Position numbers and translations under genes: made by a program
Assembly (NCBI GenBank): GCA_964649825.1
Contig: CAZYQW010000137.1
Span: forward strand, 84,168-148,167
Direction: 5' to 3'
DNA from: CAZYQW01 sp964649825
Lineage (GTDB): Bacteria; Planctomycetota; B15-G4; JADJEK01
Length of the DNA stretch: 64,000 nucleotides
Notes under the pieces: generated by a model
Seen by the model: the letters and a program-made list of their open reading frames with translations, nothing else
What the model was told of the DNA's origin: nothing
Databases searched by the model: none
Part shown: piece by piece, positions 9,242 through 18,751 of the stretch
Layout of the letters: every line of letters starts with the position of its first letter
Position numbering within the stretch: the stretch's first letter is position 1

Positions 9242-12200
9242 CTACTTGAAGTAGACCGGCGCGACCGGGCTCGCCTGGCAGTGCGGGTCGATCGACTGGA
9301 AGAGGACCGTCACGCCCGCGGCCTTGGCGGGGATCGGCAGGACGAGCGACCCGAAGCCCTCGGCGTCGGTCGAGATCGGGAACAGCAGCGGAATGCCGTA
9401 GTTGGCGAAGTCGAGGATGCCCGCCTTCATGCCGGGGCAGCCGGGCCAGGAGGTCGGGCCCGGCGGGAACGGGCCGGGGAGGAACCCGGCCAGGATGAAC
9501 GCGGTCCCGTTCTCCGTGTTGTTGAACACGGTCAGCTTCAACGGCAGGCCCGCGATCGCGACGCTCGGCGCCGCGAGGACGTAGCCCTCGCATCGATCGG
9601 GTATCCCATTGAGGTTGTAGTCGTGGCTCGTGCCGTTGGCGATGTCGCAGTCGTCGGGCACCCCGTTCAGGTTGCAGTCCGATCCGACCTCGCACTCGTC
9701 GGGAACGCCGTTGCCGTTGCAGTCCAGGCTGAAACCGCCGGAGATGTCCTGCTCGTCGGGCGCGGTGTTCCCGTTGCAGTCGTCGAAGAACGGCGCCGGC
9801 ATCGGCGCGGCCGGTGTCACTCGTTGATAGACGCCGTTCGTCCACCCCGCGATTCCGGCCAGGAAGGTCGCCGGAGAGACGCCCGTCAGCGGCGCGAACT
9901 GGTCCCAGTGGTTGATGAACACCGTCTGCTTGGGGGCGCCCGCGAGCTGGTAGTTGAAGCAGATGAACGCCTGCCACGAGTCGAGCGGCATGTAGTCGGC
10001 GCAGCTCGTGCCGGACGTCGCGTCTGGCTTCAGCCCGCAGAGGCCGATGGAGTGGTCCTTGACCCCGGCGCTGTAGATCGCGAGGTAGCGGTGCGACAGT
10101 GCGAGGGGGAAGCCGAAGCAGCCCCACAGCTTGTCGCCGGCGTAGCAGAGCGCGTCGGCGAGGGGCGACGGGCCCTGGTACGGTTCGCCCTCGAGCGAGT
10201 CGAGGGCGGCGAGCGCCGCGTCGCGGTCGACGAAGCCGCCGGTCAGCTCGGCGACGCATCCGCCCGCGAACGTCCAGACCGACACGGTGCGCGTCTCGCC
10301 GAGCGCGTCGCCGTCGATGAAGAAGCCGAGCACGTCCGTGCGCGCCGCGGCGAGAGCGTCGTCGCCCGCGGTCGACGTGCCCCCCTGCGTGGCGTACGCC
10401 ATGTGGACCGAGCGATCGAGCAGGACGAGCATGGCCGGGCTCGACATCAGCCCGCCTTCCGGAGTGCATGAGCTCTGGCTCACCATCGCGTTGCAAGGTC
10501 CGGTCTGCGCGACCGGCGAGCAGAGGTCGCCCGCGTGGGCGCCGGTCACGTCGACGGCGGGGACGATCCAATAGTGGTAGTCGACGCCCGGGAGGGCCGA
10601 GTAGTCCCTGTAGCTCTGCGGTCCGTTCGGCACCTCCTCCGACCACTCGTCGTTCAGCAGCAGCGGCGGGGTCGAGGTCGCGCCGACCTTGCGACGGAAC
10701 GCGCCGTAGTGCGTGGCGCCGGGCACGGGGTTCCAGCTCAGCGCGACGTGCGTCGGGTTGATCGAATCGACCGACGCGGCGAGCCCCGTCACGCAGGCGA
10801 GCTTGCGCCACCCGAGGTCGGGAGCGCTGAGCGGCGTGGCGGATGCACCCGAGGCCGACGTCGCCGCCGCCAGGAAGTAGTGGTAGCCGGCGCCCGGGAT
10901 CGCCGCGGGATCCGCGTCGAGGTACGACGTCGCGGTCTGCCACTGCGCGAGGAGCGGGAGCGCCGCGGCCGGGTTCGGGCCGAGGCCGCGGTAGACCTGG
11001 TAGTGCGTCGCCCCGGGCACCGGCGGCCAGCTCACCAGGACGTGCGCCTCGGAGCAGCCGTCGCAGGCGTCGACTCCCGACGGTTGGACGACGACCGTCA
11101 GCACGGCCGCGTCGGAGAGCACGGAGTCGCACAAGTTCGACACCAGCACGGCGTAGCTGCCGGCGTCGGTCACGGTGACGGAGGGAATCGTGAGGGACGA
11201 CGACGTCGCGCCCGCGATCGCGGCACCGTTCTTGTGCCACTGGTACTCGAGCGCGCTTCCCGTCGCTCCGACGCTGAACGTGACGCTCGCTCCGGAGATG
11301 ACGGACTGCGACGACGGCTGCTGCGTGATCGTGGGATCGGCGAGCGGGGTGAGCGTCGCGCTCGCGCTGGTCACCGTTCCGCAGGTGTTCGTCACCGTGA
11401 CGGTGTAGCCGCCGGCGTCGGCACTCTGCACGCTGGTGAAGGACAAGGTGGAGAACGTCTTGCCGTTGAGCTTGGCGCCGTTCTTGTACCACTGGTAGGA
11501 GAGCGGCGGGGAGCCGTCGGCCGAGACGATGAACTCGAACGGGTCGTCGATGCAGGGCTGACCCGAGACGGGCTGTCCCGCGATGGTCGGCTTCGCGAGG
11601 ACGGTCACCTGCGCGCTGTTCGAAGCCACGGTCTGGCATTCGTCGGTGACCTTCACGTGGTAGGAGCCCGCGTCTGCCGGCGTCAGGTTCGAGAGCGTGA
11701 GCGTCGATTGCGTGAGCGTCGATTGAACGCCGGCGGTGATCGCGGCGGATCCCTTGAACCATTGGTAGGTCCGGGACGACGATCCGGCGGCGGTGACGGA
11801 GACAGTGATGCTCGCGCCCTCGCACGCGGACTGCGACTGCGGTTGCACCGTGATCGAGACCGGCACGTCGACGATCACGGGGATCGCGGGCGTCGTCACC
11901 GCACCGCAGTCGTTGACGAGCGTCGCCGTGTAGATGGCGCTCGGCTGCTGCGCCTGGAACGTGTACATAAGGTTCGTCGTGCTGACGTGGACGAGCTGTC
12001 CCGCCTTGCGCCATTCGATCCTGTCCCAGCCCGGCGCCGCGGCCACGGAGAAGGTCGTCCACGCGGGGGCGGGACAGACGTCGCCGTCGGGCTCGAGGCC
12101 CATGATCCCCGACGTGAGCACGGGCGGGGCGCCCACGGTCAACGCGACCACGTTCGAGTTCACGTTGCCGCCGCAGCCGTTGTTCGCTCGCGCGAAGTAC

Positions 12201-13294
12201 GTGTTGGTGCCGACGTCCGCGGCCTGGAGCGTGTAGTTCGCTGGGTTTCCGCTCACCCCGAGCGACGTCGACGAGCCGTTCGGGTTTCCCCGGCGCCACG
12301 TGAGGGTCGGCGTTGGATCGCCAGTGACGGGCACCGAGAACGTGACGTTTCCGCCGGTGCAGTACGGCGCTCCCGGCGTGACGTCCGGGGCGCCGCCGAA
12401 GGCCGGCTGGATGGGAATGCTGAAGTCGAGCGCGTAGAGTTGGGTCTCGCCGCGCCGGCCCCAGTACGCGATTCCGGAGGCGGGGTCGACGGCCAGGTCG
12501 CCGAAGTACGACCCCTGCGCTTGGGGGAACGGGAACGACGCCACCTCGACGAAGTCCAGGTCGCGGAACACGATCTTCCCGGCCTCGACGCACCACAGGA
12601 ACCCGAACGCGTAGTCCATGCCGAAGTCCACGTTGGCGCTCGGGTACTGCGCGTCGACGGCGCCGTTCGTCAGATAGCGCACGACCCCGCCGTTCAAGAG
12701 CCCGACGTAGAGCTTCTGATTGACGGTGTCATACGCGAGGCCACCGAGCGGCCGATCGCTCGATCCGCTGCCCGGAACCGGGAACGAGAACACGACCTCG
12801 GCATCCACGTCGACGATGTCGTCGGAGATCGGGAGGCGGTAGATACGTTTCCCGCCGTAGTGCGCGACCCACAAGAAACCCGCCGGGTCGTAGGCCATCC
12901 CCGCCGGACCGGTGTCGGACCATTGTTGGACCTTCTGCCAGCCGAAGCCGGAGACGTTGATCCACTTGTATGGACCGATGTGCTCGCGGAGGATCTGTCC
13001 GAACGTCGATCCCGGAGCGGGGTCGAGCTCGTAGAGGCGCCCGCCGACCCAGCCGGCCGAGTTCCCTTCATAGTTGCCGACCCACACGACGTTCTTGCCG
13101 TCCGCGTTCGGGCCGAACGCGATCCCGGGGATGTCGGTGCCCTCCGGGGCGAACGCGGTGACGACGGGAGCCTGCGTCGGCGGCATGCAGGCCTGCTGCG
13201 CGTGGGCCGGCGGCGCGAGCGCGGCGCCGGCCAGGCACGACAACGCCGCCGCGCACATACGCAGCGAGCTCTTCGACGAGAATCTGGCGTCCAT
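9242..13294 (-). CDS. Secreted modular protein: propeller, Ig-like, FN3-like, VWA-like domains (1350 aa)
   Basis: I place the start at 13294 (GGAGG ten bases upstream); residues 1-35 are a signal peptide ending APPAHAQQ. Residues 40-290 resemble a beta-propeller (PAGFLWVAHYGGKRIYRL). Then come four or five Ig-like domains, each with a core like YQWYKNGAKL and a DAGSY/DAGGY motif. Two fibronectin-III-like domains share the phrase PGATHY. A von Willebrand A-like domain follows (MLVLLDRSVHMA). Next are tandem DCNGNGVPDECE-type repeats with Asp/Asn spacing that resembles calcium-binding thrombospondin-3 or dockerin-like repeats. The last ~110 residues belong to the C-terminal domain shared by the secreted proteins of this window. 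A cell-surface adhesion or structural role is plausible but unproven. Confidence 0.85.
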   Translation of the reverse strand: MDARFSSKSSLRMCAAALSCLAGAALAPPAHAQQACMPPTQAPVVTAFAPEGTDIPGIAFGPNADGKNVVWVGNYEGNSAGWVGGRLYELDPAPGSTFGQILREHIGPYKWINVSGFGWQKVQQWSDTGPAGMAYDPAGFLWVAHYGGKRIYRLPISDDIVDVDAEVVFSFPVPGSGSSDRPLGGLAYDTVNQKLYVGLLNGGVVRYLTNGAVDAQYPSANVDFGMDYAFGFLWCVEAGKIVFRDLDFVEVASFPFPQAQGSYFGDLAVDPASGIAYWGRRGETQLYALDFSIPIQPAFGGAPDVTPGAPYCTGGNVTFSVPVTGDPTPTLTWRRGNPNGSSTSLGVSGNPANYTLQAADVGTNTYFARANNGCGGNVNSNVVALTVGAPPVLTSGIMGLEPDGDVCPAPAWTTFSVAAAPGWDRIEWRKAGQLVHVSTTNLMYTFQAQQPSAIYTATLVNDCGAVTTPAIPVIVDVPVSITVQPQSQSACEGASITVSVTAAGSSSRTYQWFKGSAAITAGVQSTLTQSTLTLSNLTPADAGSYHVKVTDECQTVASNSAQVTVLAKPTIAGQPVSGQPCIDDPFEFIVSADGSPPLSYQWYKNGAKLNGKTFSTLSFTSVQSADAGGYTVTVTNTCGTVTSASATLTPLADPTITQQPSSQSVISGASVTFSVGATGSALEYQWHKNGAAIAGATSSSLTIPSVTVTDAGSYAVLVSNLCDSVLSDAAVLTVVVQPSGVDACDGCSEAHVLVSWPPVPGATHYQVYRGLGPNPAAALPLLAQWQTATSYLDADPAAIPGAGYHYFLAAATSASGASATPLSAPDLGWRKLACVTGLAASVDSINPTHVALSWNPVPGATHYGAFRRKVGATSTPPLLLNDEWSEEVPNGPQSYRDYSALPGVDYHYWIVPAVDVTGAHAGDLCSPVAQTGPCNAMVSQSSCTPEGGLMSSPAMLVLLDRSVHMAYATQGGTSTAGDDALAAARTDVLGFFIDGDALGETRTVSVWTFAGGCVAELTGGFVDRDAALAALDSLEGEPYQGPSPLADALCYAGDKLWGCFGFPLALSHRYLAIYSAGVKDHSIGLCGLKPDATSGTSCADYMPLDSWQAFICFNYQLAGAPKQTVFINHWDQFAPLTGVSPATFLAGIAGWTNGVYQRVTPAAPMPAPFFDDCNGNTAPDEQDISGGFSLDCNGNGVPDECEVGSDCNLNGVPDDCDIANGTSHDYNLNGIPDRCEGYVLAAPSVAIAGLPLKLTVFNNTENGTAFILAGFLPGPFPPGPTSWPGCPGMKAGILDFANYGIPLLFPISTDAEGFGSLVLPIPAKAAGVTVLFQSIDPHCQASPVAPVYFK

Positions 13295-13586
13295 CGATGG
13301 AACCTCCGAATGGCACCCTTCCGATCGGATTCGGAAGCCGCGCCAGCCGGTGCTCCACACGAAGAAACCAAAGATTGCGCCACGCTCGCCTGGCGCGCCG
13401 GCGCCTGGTCGCGGAAGGCCGTTCCGCCCTCGTTTCGTAGGGACCGCCGGCATGTACGGCGCGTCGGCCGACTCCGTGATCCCCGTCGATCCGTCGGACG
13501 TCGCGCCGCGGCCGACGACGGTGCTCGCGCACGCGTCGAAGCCTCGTCCGGCGCGCCGGCAGCGCCGCAGCAGAGTCAGGCGCGGA

Positions 13587-14081
13587 CTATCCTTTCCACC
13601 CGAAGACGAGCCAGAACTCGACGCCGACACCCAGCAGTTCGGACTCGATGCTCCACCGTTTCCAGCCCTCTTTCTTGGTCTTCTTGAACAACGCGATCTT
13701 GTTCACGCAGACGCGCTCTCCGTTGATGTAGGCGTAGATCCGGGTGGCGAGCACTTCGCCGTCGGCGCCCTTCTCCGACGCCTGGAACTGAGCGTCGATC
13801 GCCGCGTCCTTGCTGTTCGCTCCGTTCAGATCGGCGATCGCCTCTCCGATGAGCCGGTGGATGAGGTCGCCCGGGACCTTCGAGCCGATGAGCTCGGGAT
13901 AGGCCTTGCCGTTGTACCACTCGCTGATCACCGAGGACGAGATGCACTTCTTGATCTCGTCCTCGGCGAGCGTCAGGAGTTCGTGATCGTCGTTGCTTGA
14001 TCCATCCTTTCCGTCGTCGCGTTTGTAGATGGCATTGTGGCTCCATGTCAGCCAGATCGTCGCCTTCGTGGGTTCATCCAC
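13587..14081 (-). CDS. Unrecognised cytoplasmic protein (164 aa)
   Basis: No family is recognised. The protein is charged and soluble-looking, with no signal peptide or membrane segment. Visible segments are KCISSSVISEWYNGKAYP and a C-terminal half with many aromatic residues and Lys (KKTKKEGWKRW, VEFWLVFGW). The start is a GTG at 14081 with GGAGG about 12 bases upstream, slightly far. Its codon use is less GC-extreme than that of its neighbours. It lies 111 bp downstream of the kinase-SUMF1 gene on the same strand, so it may be the last gene of that cluster. No function can be given. Confidence 0.6.
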   Translation of the reverse strand: MDEPTKATIWLTWSHNAIYKRDDGKDGSSNDDHELLTLAEDEIKKCISSSVISEWYNGKAYPELIGSKVPGDLIHRLIGEAIADLNGANSKDAAIDAQFQASEKGADGEVLATRIYAYINGERVCVNKIALFKKTKKEGWKRWSIESELLGVGVEFWLVFGWKG

Positions 14082-14192
14082 GTCGCTCTCGCTCCTCCAA
14101 AGGGGTAGGTCTTCAGGGGATTCCGTCGAACCAACTTGCCGTGGTCTCTCCGTCTGTTTCGTTCGCCGCTTTCCACTCCGACGTCCGCGGTT

Positions 14193-16712
14193 TCAGTGCT
14201 CGGCGCTGCGGGCGCACCGGAACCCGATGGAGTACGTGGCGACGTCGGTCGGCACCGCGAAGTACGCGTCGAACCTCGAGAGGCTCGTCGGCATCGTCCA
14301 GGATCCTCCGAGCGCGATTCGTGAGCCCGGAGATACGACGAGTCCGCTGTCGCTGGACGTTCGATGGAGCGACATCGACTCGGTCCACTCTTGGACGTTT
14401 CCGAGGGCGTGGAGAATCTCGGTTGGACTTCTGTCATCGTTTTCGAAGGTCACGCCGACGACGTTGTTCCCGTAGGTCGGCGAGAGCCGGTCGTGATACG
14501 CGTCCCCGTCGATCCCGTCCGTCGCGTTCCCGCGCGCGATCACGGCACGGTCCGCGAGCGCGCCGGCATCGTCGCCCCACGGATAGACGCGCCCGTCCGT
14601 GCCGCGTGCCGCTCGTTGCCACTCCAACGCGGTCGGCAGGCGCTTGCCTGCCCACAGGGCGTACCTCTCGGCGTCCTCGAACGTGACGTTCACGACGGGG
14701 AGCAGGTCCCAAGCGGGTTCGTAGCGCCCCTTCCAGTGCTTCGGAGCTGGATGCGCCGTCGCCTCGACGAACGCACGGTACTCGGCATTCGAGACCTCGG
14801 TGCGGTCGATCCAGAACCCGCGATCGATCTCGACCACGCGGCGAGGATAGTTCGGATCGTCGCCCGAACCGACGACGCACGGCCCGGAGGACACGAAGAT
14901 CATCCCTCTTGTGACGTCATCGACGTCGTGGAGCGGAACCTCGAATTGGTGGTCGCGGCCCGGCGTCGTGAGCGCACGAGTCAGCTCGTTCGAGCGCCCG
15001 TCGGTGCCCACGACCGTGATTCGATAGAGACCCGCGTCGACGCGGACCCCTCGATCGGAGGCGGGGAACTCGACCGGGACTCCGCCGCCGATGCCCGTGT
15101 CCGGCGACAACCGGGTCATGCGGACAGCGGCGCCGGGTTCCGACACGATCGTGACGCGCGGGTGAAAAAGCGAATCGAGGAACTCGACGTCCACGGGTTC
15201 GCGCCCGTTCAAGAGGAGGGCGCCGAGAATGATCTCTCCCGGGCCGAGGGCCGCGCCGCCGCCGGCGTCCAGCGGTCTCAGGGCGGCGTCGGCGAAGCCG
15301 GCGGAGAGGACCTCGGGAGCACGTTCGCGCGAGGCTCTCCTGCGAAGTTCGATCCGGGCTCGAACCGACTCGATCATCTCCCTTTCTTCACTCGTCAGAT
15401 GTGCCGGCGCATCCTCGAGCGAGTCGAGAACTCGTTGGGCGTCGATGAGTCGAATCACGTCCACCCGCTCCAGCGATTCGGCGGACTGCAGCTCGCGCAC
15501 TGCGCCAAGGAGCGGCTCGATGCGGGCGCGTTCGACTTGTCGCGACGAAACTCGCAGCAGGACGACGACGACGCCGGCTGCGATCGCGGCGATGAGGAAG
15601 ACCCGACGATGGCGCCGCAGGAACTTCCGCGCACGATCGACGATCGACGGCGGTCGCGCCGTGATCGGCTTGTACTCGCGGAACCGACGGAGATCGTCGG
15701 CCATCTCGCGCGCGGTTTGGTATCGGTCCTTCGGCTCCTTCTCGAGGGCCTTATGGCAGATGATCTCGAGGTCTCGCGGCGCGTCGGACCGAAGCTCGCG
15801 CAGCGGTCGTGGTTCCTCGTCGCGGATCTTTCGCAGGAGATCTCCGAGGTTTCCCGCCTCGAAGGGTCGTTCCAGGGCGAGGAGTTCATAGAGCACGACG
15901 CCGAGGGAATAGACGTCCGACCGGGCGTCGACCTGCCGGCTGCCGCGCGTCGCCTGCTCGGGGCTCATGTAGAAGGGCGACGCATACAAGAGCCCCGGCA
16001 CGTCCAGGCTCTCCCTTCGATCATCGAGGGCGAGACCGAAGTCGACGAGATGAGGGTCTCCGATCGCGTCGACCAGGATGTTGTCCGGCTTCACGTCGCG
16101 ATGGACCACGCCCGCGTCGTGCGCGGCCTGAAGGGCATCGGCGGCACGTGCGATGAAGCGCGCGACCCAGTCGATCCGCCGGTCGTCGTGGCCCGGAGCG
16201 CCGCGAAAGCGGGCTCGGTCGAGGAGTTCCTGGAGCGGTCGGCCCGCGATGAGCGTCATCGCGAAGAAGTGCACGTCGTTCTCTTTGCCGACGGACAGGA
16301 TCTTGACGATGCCGGGGTGGTCCAAGCGCGCCGCCGCGGCCGCGCCCGTCGTGAATTGCTCCACCTGGCGACGTCCGACGCTCGCCTCCGGCGCGAGCAC
16401 CTTCAGAGCGACCTCGCGATCGAGTACGACGTCTCGGGCCCGAAAGACGCGCCCGGTGGCGCCGACTCCGAGCTCTTCGATCAACTCGAAATCACCGAGG
16501 CGACGATCGGGCCCGACGAGCGGCGTCACCACGGTCGGGGTGAGCTCCGGGGGCTCGAGGAACTCGTCGTCGCGGTGGAGGGCCAGGAGACGCTCGACCT
16601 CGTGCATCATCGCGGTGTCGTTGCCGCAACGGGAACGCAGCAAGGTCGACCGTTCCGCGACGTCGACCTCGAGCGCGTCTCCGAACACCTCCACGACTTT
16701 TTCCCAGTTCAT
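14193..16712 (-). CDS. Membrane Ser/Thr protein kinase with C-terminal FGE-sulfatase (SUMF1) domain (839 aa)
   Basis: The kinase domain spans residues ~70-345 with every key element: Gly-rich loop GVGATGRVF (82-90), Lys104 in VALKVL, HRDVKPDN (204 on), DFG (224-226) and YMSPEQ. A single membrane helix lies at 371-386 (VFLIAAIAAGVVVVLL). Residues ~608-839 form an FGE-sulfatase fold (FWIDRTEVSNAEY; LPTALEWQRAARG; GNVQEWTES; GGSW; GFRCA). The Cys pair that true formylglycine-generating enzymes carry near GGSW is absent, so this domain probably binds rather than modifies a ligand. The ATG overlaps the stop of the sigma-factor gene as ATGA, implying translational coupling. Likely role: membrane receptor kinase acting with that sigma factor. 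Confidence 0.92.
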   Translation of the reverse strand: MNWEKVVEVFGDALEVDVAERSTLLRSRCGNDTAMMHEVERLLALHRDDEFLEPPELTPTVVTPLVGPDRRLGDFELIEELGVGATGRVFRARDVVLDREVALKVLAPEASVGRRQVEQFTTGAAAAARLDHPGIVKILSVGKENDVHFFAMTLIAGRPLQELLDRARFRGAPGHDDRRIDWVARFIARAADALQAAHDAGVVHRDVKPDNILVDAIGDPHLVDFGLALDDRRESLDVPGLLYASPFYMSPEQATRGSRQVDARSDVYSLGVVLYELLALERPFEAGNLGDLLRKIRDEEPRPLRELRSDAPRDLEIICHKALEKEPKDRYQTAREMADDLRRFREYKPITARPPSIVDRARKFLRRHRRVFLIAAIAAGVVVVLLRVSSRQVERARIEPLLGAVRELQSAESLERVDVIRLIDAQRVLDSLEDAPAHLTSEEREMIESVRARIELRRRASRERAPEVLSAGFADAALRPLDAGGGAALGPGEIILGALLLNGREPVDVEFLDSLFHPRVTIVSEPGAAVRMTRLSPDTGIGGGVPVEFPASDRGVRVDAGLYRITVVGTDGRSNELTRALTTPGRDHQFEVPLHDVDDVTRGMIFVSSGPCVVGSGDDPNYPRRVVEIDRGFWIDRTEVSNAEYRAFVEATAHPAPKHWKGRYEPAWDLLPVVNVTFEDAERYALWAGKRLPTALEWQRAARGTDGRVYPWGDDAGALADRAVIARGNATDGIDGDAYHDRLSPTYGNNVVGVTFENDDRSPTEILHALGNVQEWTESMSLHRTSSDSGLVVSPGSRIALGGSWTMPTSLSRFDAYFAVPTDVATYSIGFRCARSAEH

Positions 16713-17821
16713 GCCTCGATCCCCGACGAAGCCAGGTGTCCGCGGAGCCACGCCTTCGCAGCCTTGAGGTCGCGCTCGACCGTCCGCGGCGACGTACCCA
16801 GAGCCGTTGCCACCTCCGCCGCGGTGCATCGTCCGAAGTACGTCATCTCCACGATTGTCGCCTGTCGCGGGAGGATCGTTGCGAGCTGTCGCAGCGCCTC
16901 GTCGAGATTCTCCAAGTCGGTGTGTGCCGCGTATGCGTCCACGGCGGGTTCGATCGTCCCAAGCTCGACTCTCGCATGAGCGCCGCCGCGCTTCACGCGA
17001 GTCCTCTTCTTCGCGTGATCCACCAGGATGCGCTTCATGGAAATCGCGGTGAACTTCAAGAGTTCTCCTGCGGTGAGGATCTTGCCGAAGTCGAGGTCCT
17101 TGAAATGGAGCCACAGCTCCGACACGAGCGCCGTTGCCTGGAGCGTATGGCCGTTGATCTGTCCCCTCATCAGGCGCCCCGCTTTTTCGTGCGCCCACTC
17201 GAAGAGGCCATCCATCAGATCCTGACGTGCCTTGCTGAGCGTGTCTTCGCCGCACGCATGATAGGAGCTTAACAAGCGGTCCAGCCTCGAGAGGATCTTC
17301 ATGCGGTCCGAACGCTCTTTCGACTCGGGTGCCACGGCTTTTTGGACGATCGGATTGCGCGGACGGGAATCGATCGCTTCGGACCACGCACCGAAGGTTC
17401 GTGGCGACCTCCGCTCGATCTCGGCGCGGGCGCCGAGTGTCGCCGGCGCGTCCCCAGCCTCGCTTGCGAGGTCGTGCACCAGGTACGGGTTCGACCGGAG
17501 CAGATCGTGATCGTGGATCAACGACGTCACGAACGCTTGCATGTTCCTGGGGTCGTACCAGAGGATCCGGTGCTCGGTGATGGCGATGAATCGGTGTCGA
17601 ATCGGGTCGGGAACGTCCGATGTCTCCGCGCCACTATTCTCATGCGCGACGAAAGGGCCGTCATACGGTTCTGCAACAAGACCCTTCTCGGAGGTTTCCA
17701 GTGTAATGAATCGCTGCCCATTCGACTCGAAGACGGGGATGACCGGGGCGGGATAGGTTCCGAGAGCGTTGACGTGGCCGATCAGACTTGGACCGTCCGC
17801 GGTTGGCCGAGCGTCGATCAT
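16709..17821 (-). CDS. ECF-type sigma factor with an extra N-terminal domain (370 aa)
   Basis: Residues ~174-370 are an ECF-like sigma factor of the planctomycete type: region 2 includes GHTLQATALVSELWLHF and LLKFTAISMKRILVDHAKKR, and region 4 includes RQATIVEMTYFGR and GTSPRTVERDLKAAKAWL. Residues 1-173 are additional; I do not recognise them (segments HRFIAITEHRILWYDP, LIHDHDLLRSNPYLVHDL). An internal ATG at 17302 could start a stand-alone sigma factor but has no convincing ribosome site, whereas the ATG at 17821 overlaps the upstream stop as ATGA. I therefore annotate the long form. The stop overlaps the kinase start as ATGA. A regulatory role for the N-terminal part is inference. Confidence 0.85.
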   Translation of the reverse strand: MIDARPTADGPSLIGHVNALGTYPAPVIPVFESNGQRFITLETSEKGLVAEPYDGPFVAHENSGAETSDVPDPIRHRFIAITEHRILWYDPRNMQAFVTSLIHDHDLLRSNPYLVHDLASEAGDAPATLGARAEIERRSPRTFGAWSEAIDSRPRNPIVQKAVAPESKERSDRMKILSRLDRLLSSYHACGEDTLSKARQDLMDGLFEWAHEKAGRLMRGQINGHTLQATALVSELWLHFKDLDFGKILTAGELLKFTAISMKRILVDHAKKRTRVKRGGAHARVELGTIEPAVDAYAAHTDLENLDEALRQLATILPRQATIVEMTYFGRCTAAEVATALGTSPRTVERDLKAAKAWLRGHLASSGIEA

Positions 17822-18612
17822 GGGGCGACCCCGTCCTCGAGATAGCGTCGGATGTGACGGAACGCTTCATGCTCGAGCTGCGCGGCGATTTCGTGCGGGT
17901 GGAAGGTGGCGTGGTATCGGTAGGGGTGGAACCGGGGAACTCGAGGCTGGGACTTGGCGCACAGACGTTCGAAGACCGGCATGAGCGGATGGGGAAACCC
18001 GATCCAGTCGAGCCCGTCCACCAGGTCGAACGATCGCTGGAGCTGGCACTCGATGACGGCGTGACGTCGATCGACGCCGAGCGGAGTCTGGTCGGTGCGC
18101 AGGACATCTCGCAGAGCCAGGATCACTTCCGGTTCGCCGACCGTGTTCGCTCGCGGGATTCCGTCGACGTAGTTGCGGTTCGAGCCGAAGAGCGCATGGA
18201 CGATTCGAGACGCGGTTCGGTGGTCGCGGCGACCGCGCACCGAGAAGCGTTGGAAGTCCGCAAGGTCGAGACCGTTGGAGTCGAGCCGGCCGTCGCGCGC
18301 CGCGCCCGTGTCGTACGGGAAGTACTCGTCCACGTCGGTGAGGCGAGGTGGCTCGAACAGGAAAGCGACCGGAAGCTCCGACCGTTCGCGGGTCGGACCG
18401 TTGCCCGTGCGATAGAACACGCCGCCGTAGAAGAAGTAGAGCCGGTCGCTCTGAAACACGGAGCAGTGGGTCGGTCGGAGCACACCAGCGTCGACGATCG
18501 AGTCGAACCAGCGGGCGATCGTGAGATGCGAGAACGGCAACGCTCGCGGAAGCGAGCCCTTCGGTACTGACGAGGCATCGATCGCCGCCTCGAGTTCACG
18601 ATCGGACACCAC
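17818..18612 (-). CDS. Unrecognised protein (264 aa), first gene of a coupled sigma/kinase operon
   Basis: The start is GTG at 18612, picked because GGGGAGGT lies seven bases upstream. The protein has no signal peptide or membrane segment. Noticeable segments are THCSVFQSDRLYFFYGG, LPVAFLFEPP followed by DEYFPYDTGAARDG, RRHAVIECQLQRSF, and a C-terminal Tyr/His-rich stretch (FHPYRYHATFHPHEIAAQL). The several conserved-looking His, Asp and Tyr residues could make a catalytic site, but I cannot name the family. Its TGA overlaps the ATG of the sigma-factor gene, so it is the first of three tightly coupled genes. Immediately upstream lies one copy of a 118-bp repeat. Confidence 0.75.
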   Translation of the reverse strand: MVSDRELEAAIDASSVPKGSLPRALPFSHLTIARWFDSIVDAGVLRPTHCSVFQSDRLYFFYGGVFYRTGNGPTRERSELPVAFLFEPPRLTDVDEYFPYDTGAARDGRLDSNGLDLADFQRFSVRGRRDHRTASRIVHALFGSNRNYVDGIPRANTVGEPEVILALRDVLRTDQTPLGVDRRHAVIECQLQRSFDLVDGLDWIGFPHPLMPVFERLCAKSQPRVPRFHPYRYHATFHPHEIAAQLEHEAFRHIRRYLEDGVAP

Positions 18613-18633
18613 GGTTCCTACCTCCCCAATGCG

Positions 18634-18751
18634 TATGACCGCAACCGAAGAAGCACCCGGCACGTGTGGGCCTGAGGGCGCGGTCACGTGTCGGGTGGAC
18701 ATGCTTCGAGTTCGTCGCGGCGCGCGAAGAACTCGAGGCCTGGAACCCAAC
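18634..18751 (+). repeat. 118-bp dispersed repeat, copy A
   Basis: This stretch matches the reverse complement of 35440-35557 over 118 bp without gaps and with nine differences counted by eye. It contains an inverted repeat (18707-18719 with 18723-18735, three-base loop, one mismatch in this copy). An open frame beginning MTATEEA runs through both copies, but all nine differences change an amino acid, so the conservation looks structural rather than coding. It starts 22 bp upstream of the GTG at 18612. The compact size and hairpin suggest a non-autonomous mobile repeat. Confidence 0.75.

Noticed and set aside
10535..13687. A 1050-codon plus-strand frame across the Ig/VWA gene
   Set aside because: It is a composition shadow; the minus frame has a signal peptide, Ig, FN3 and VWA domains and a good ribosome site.
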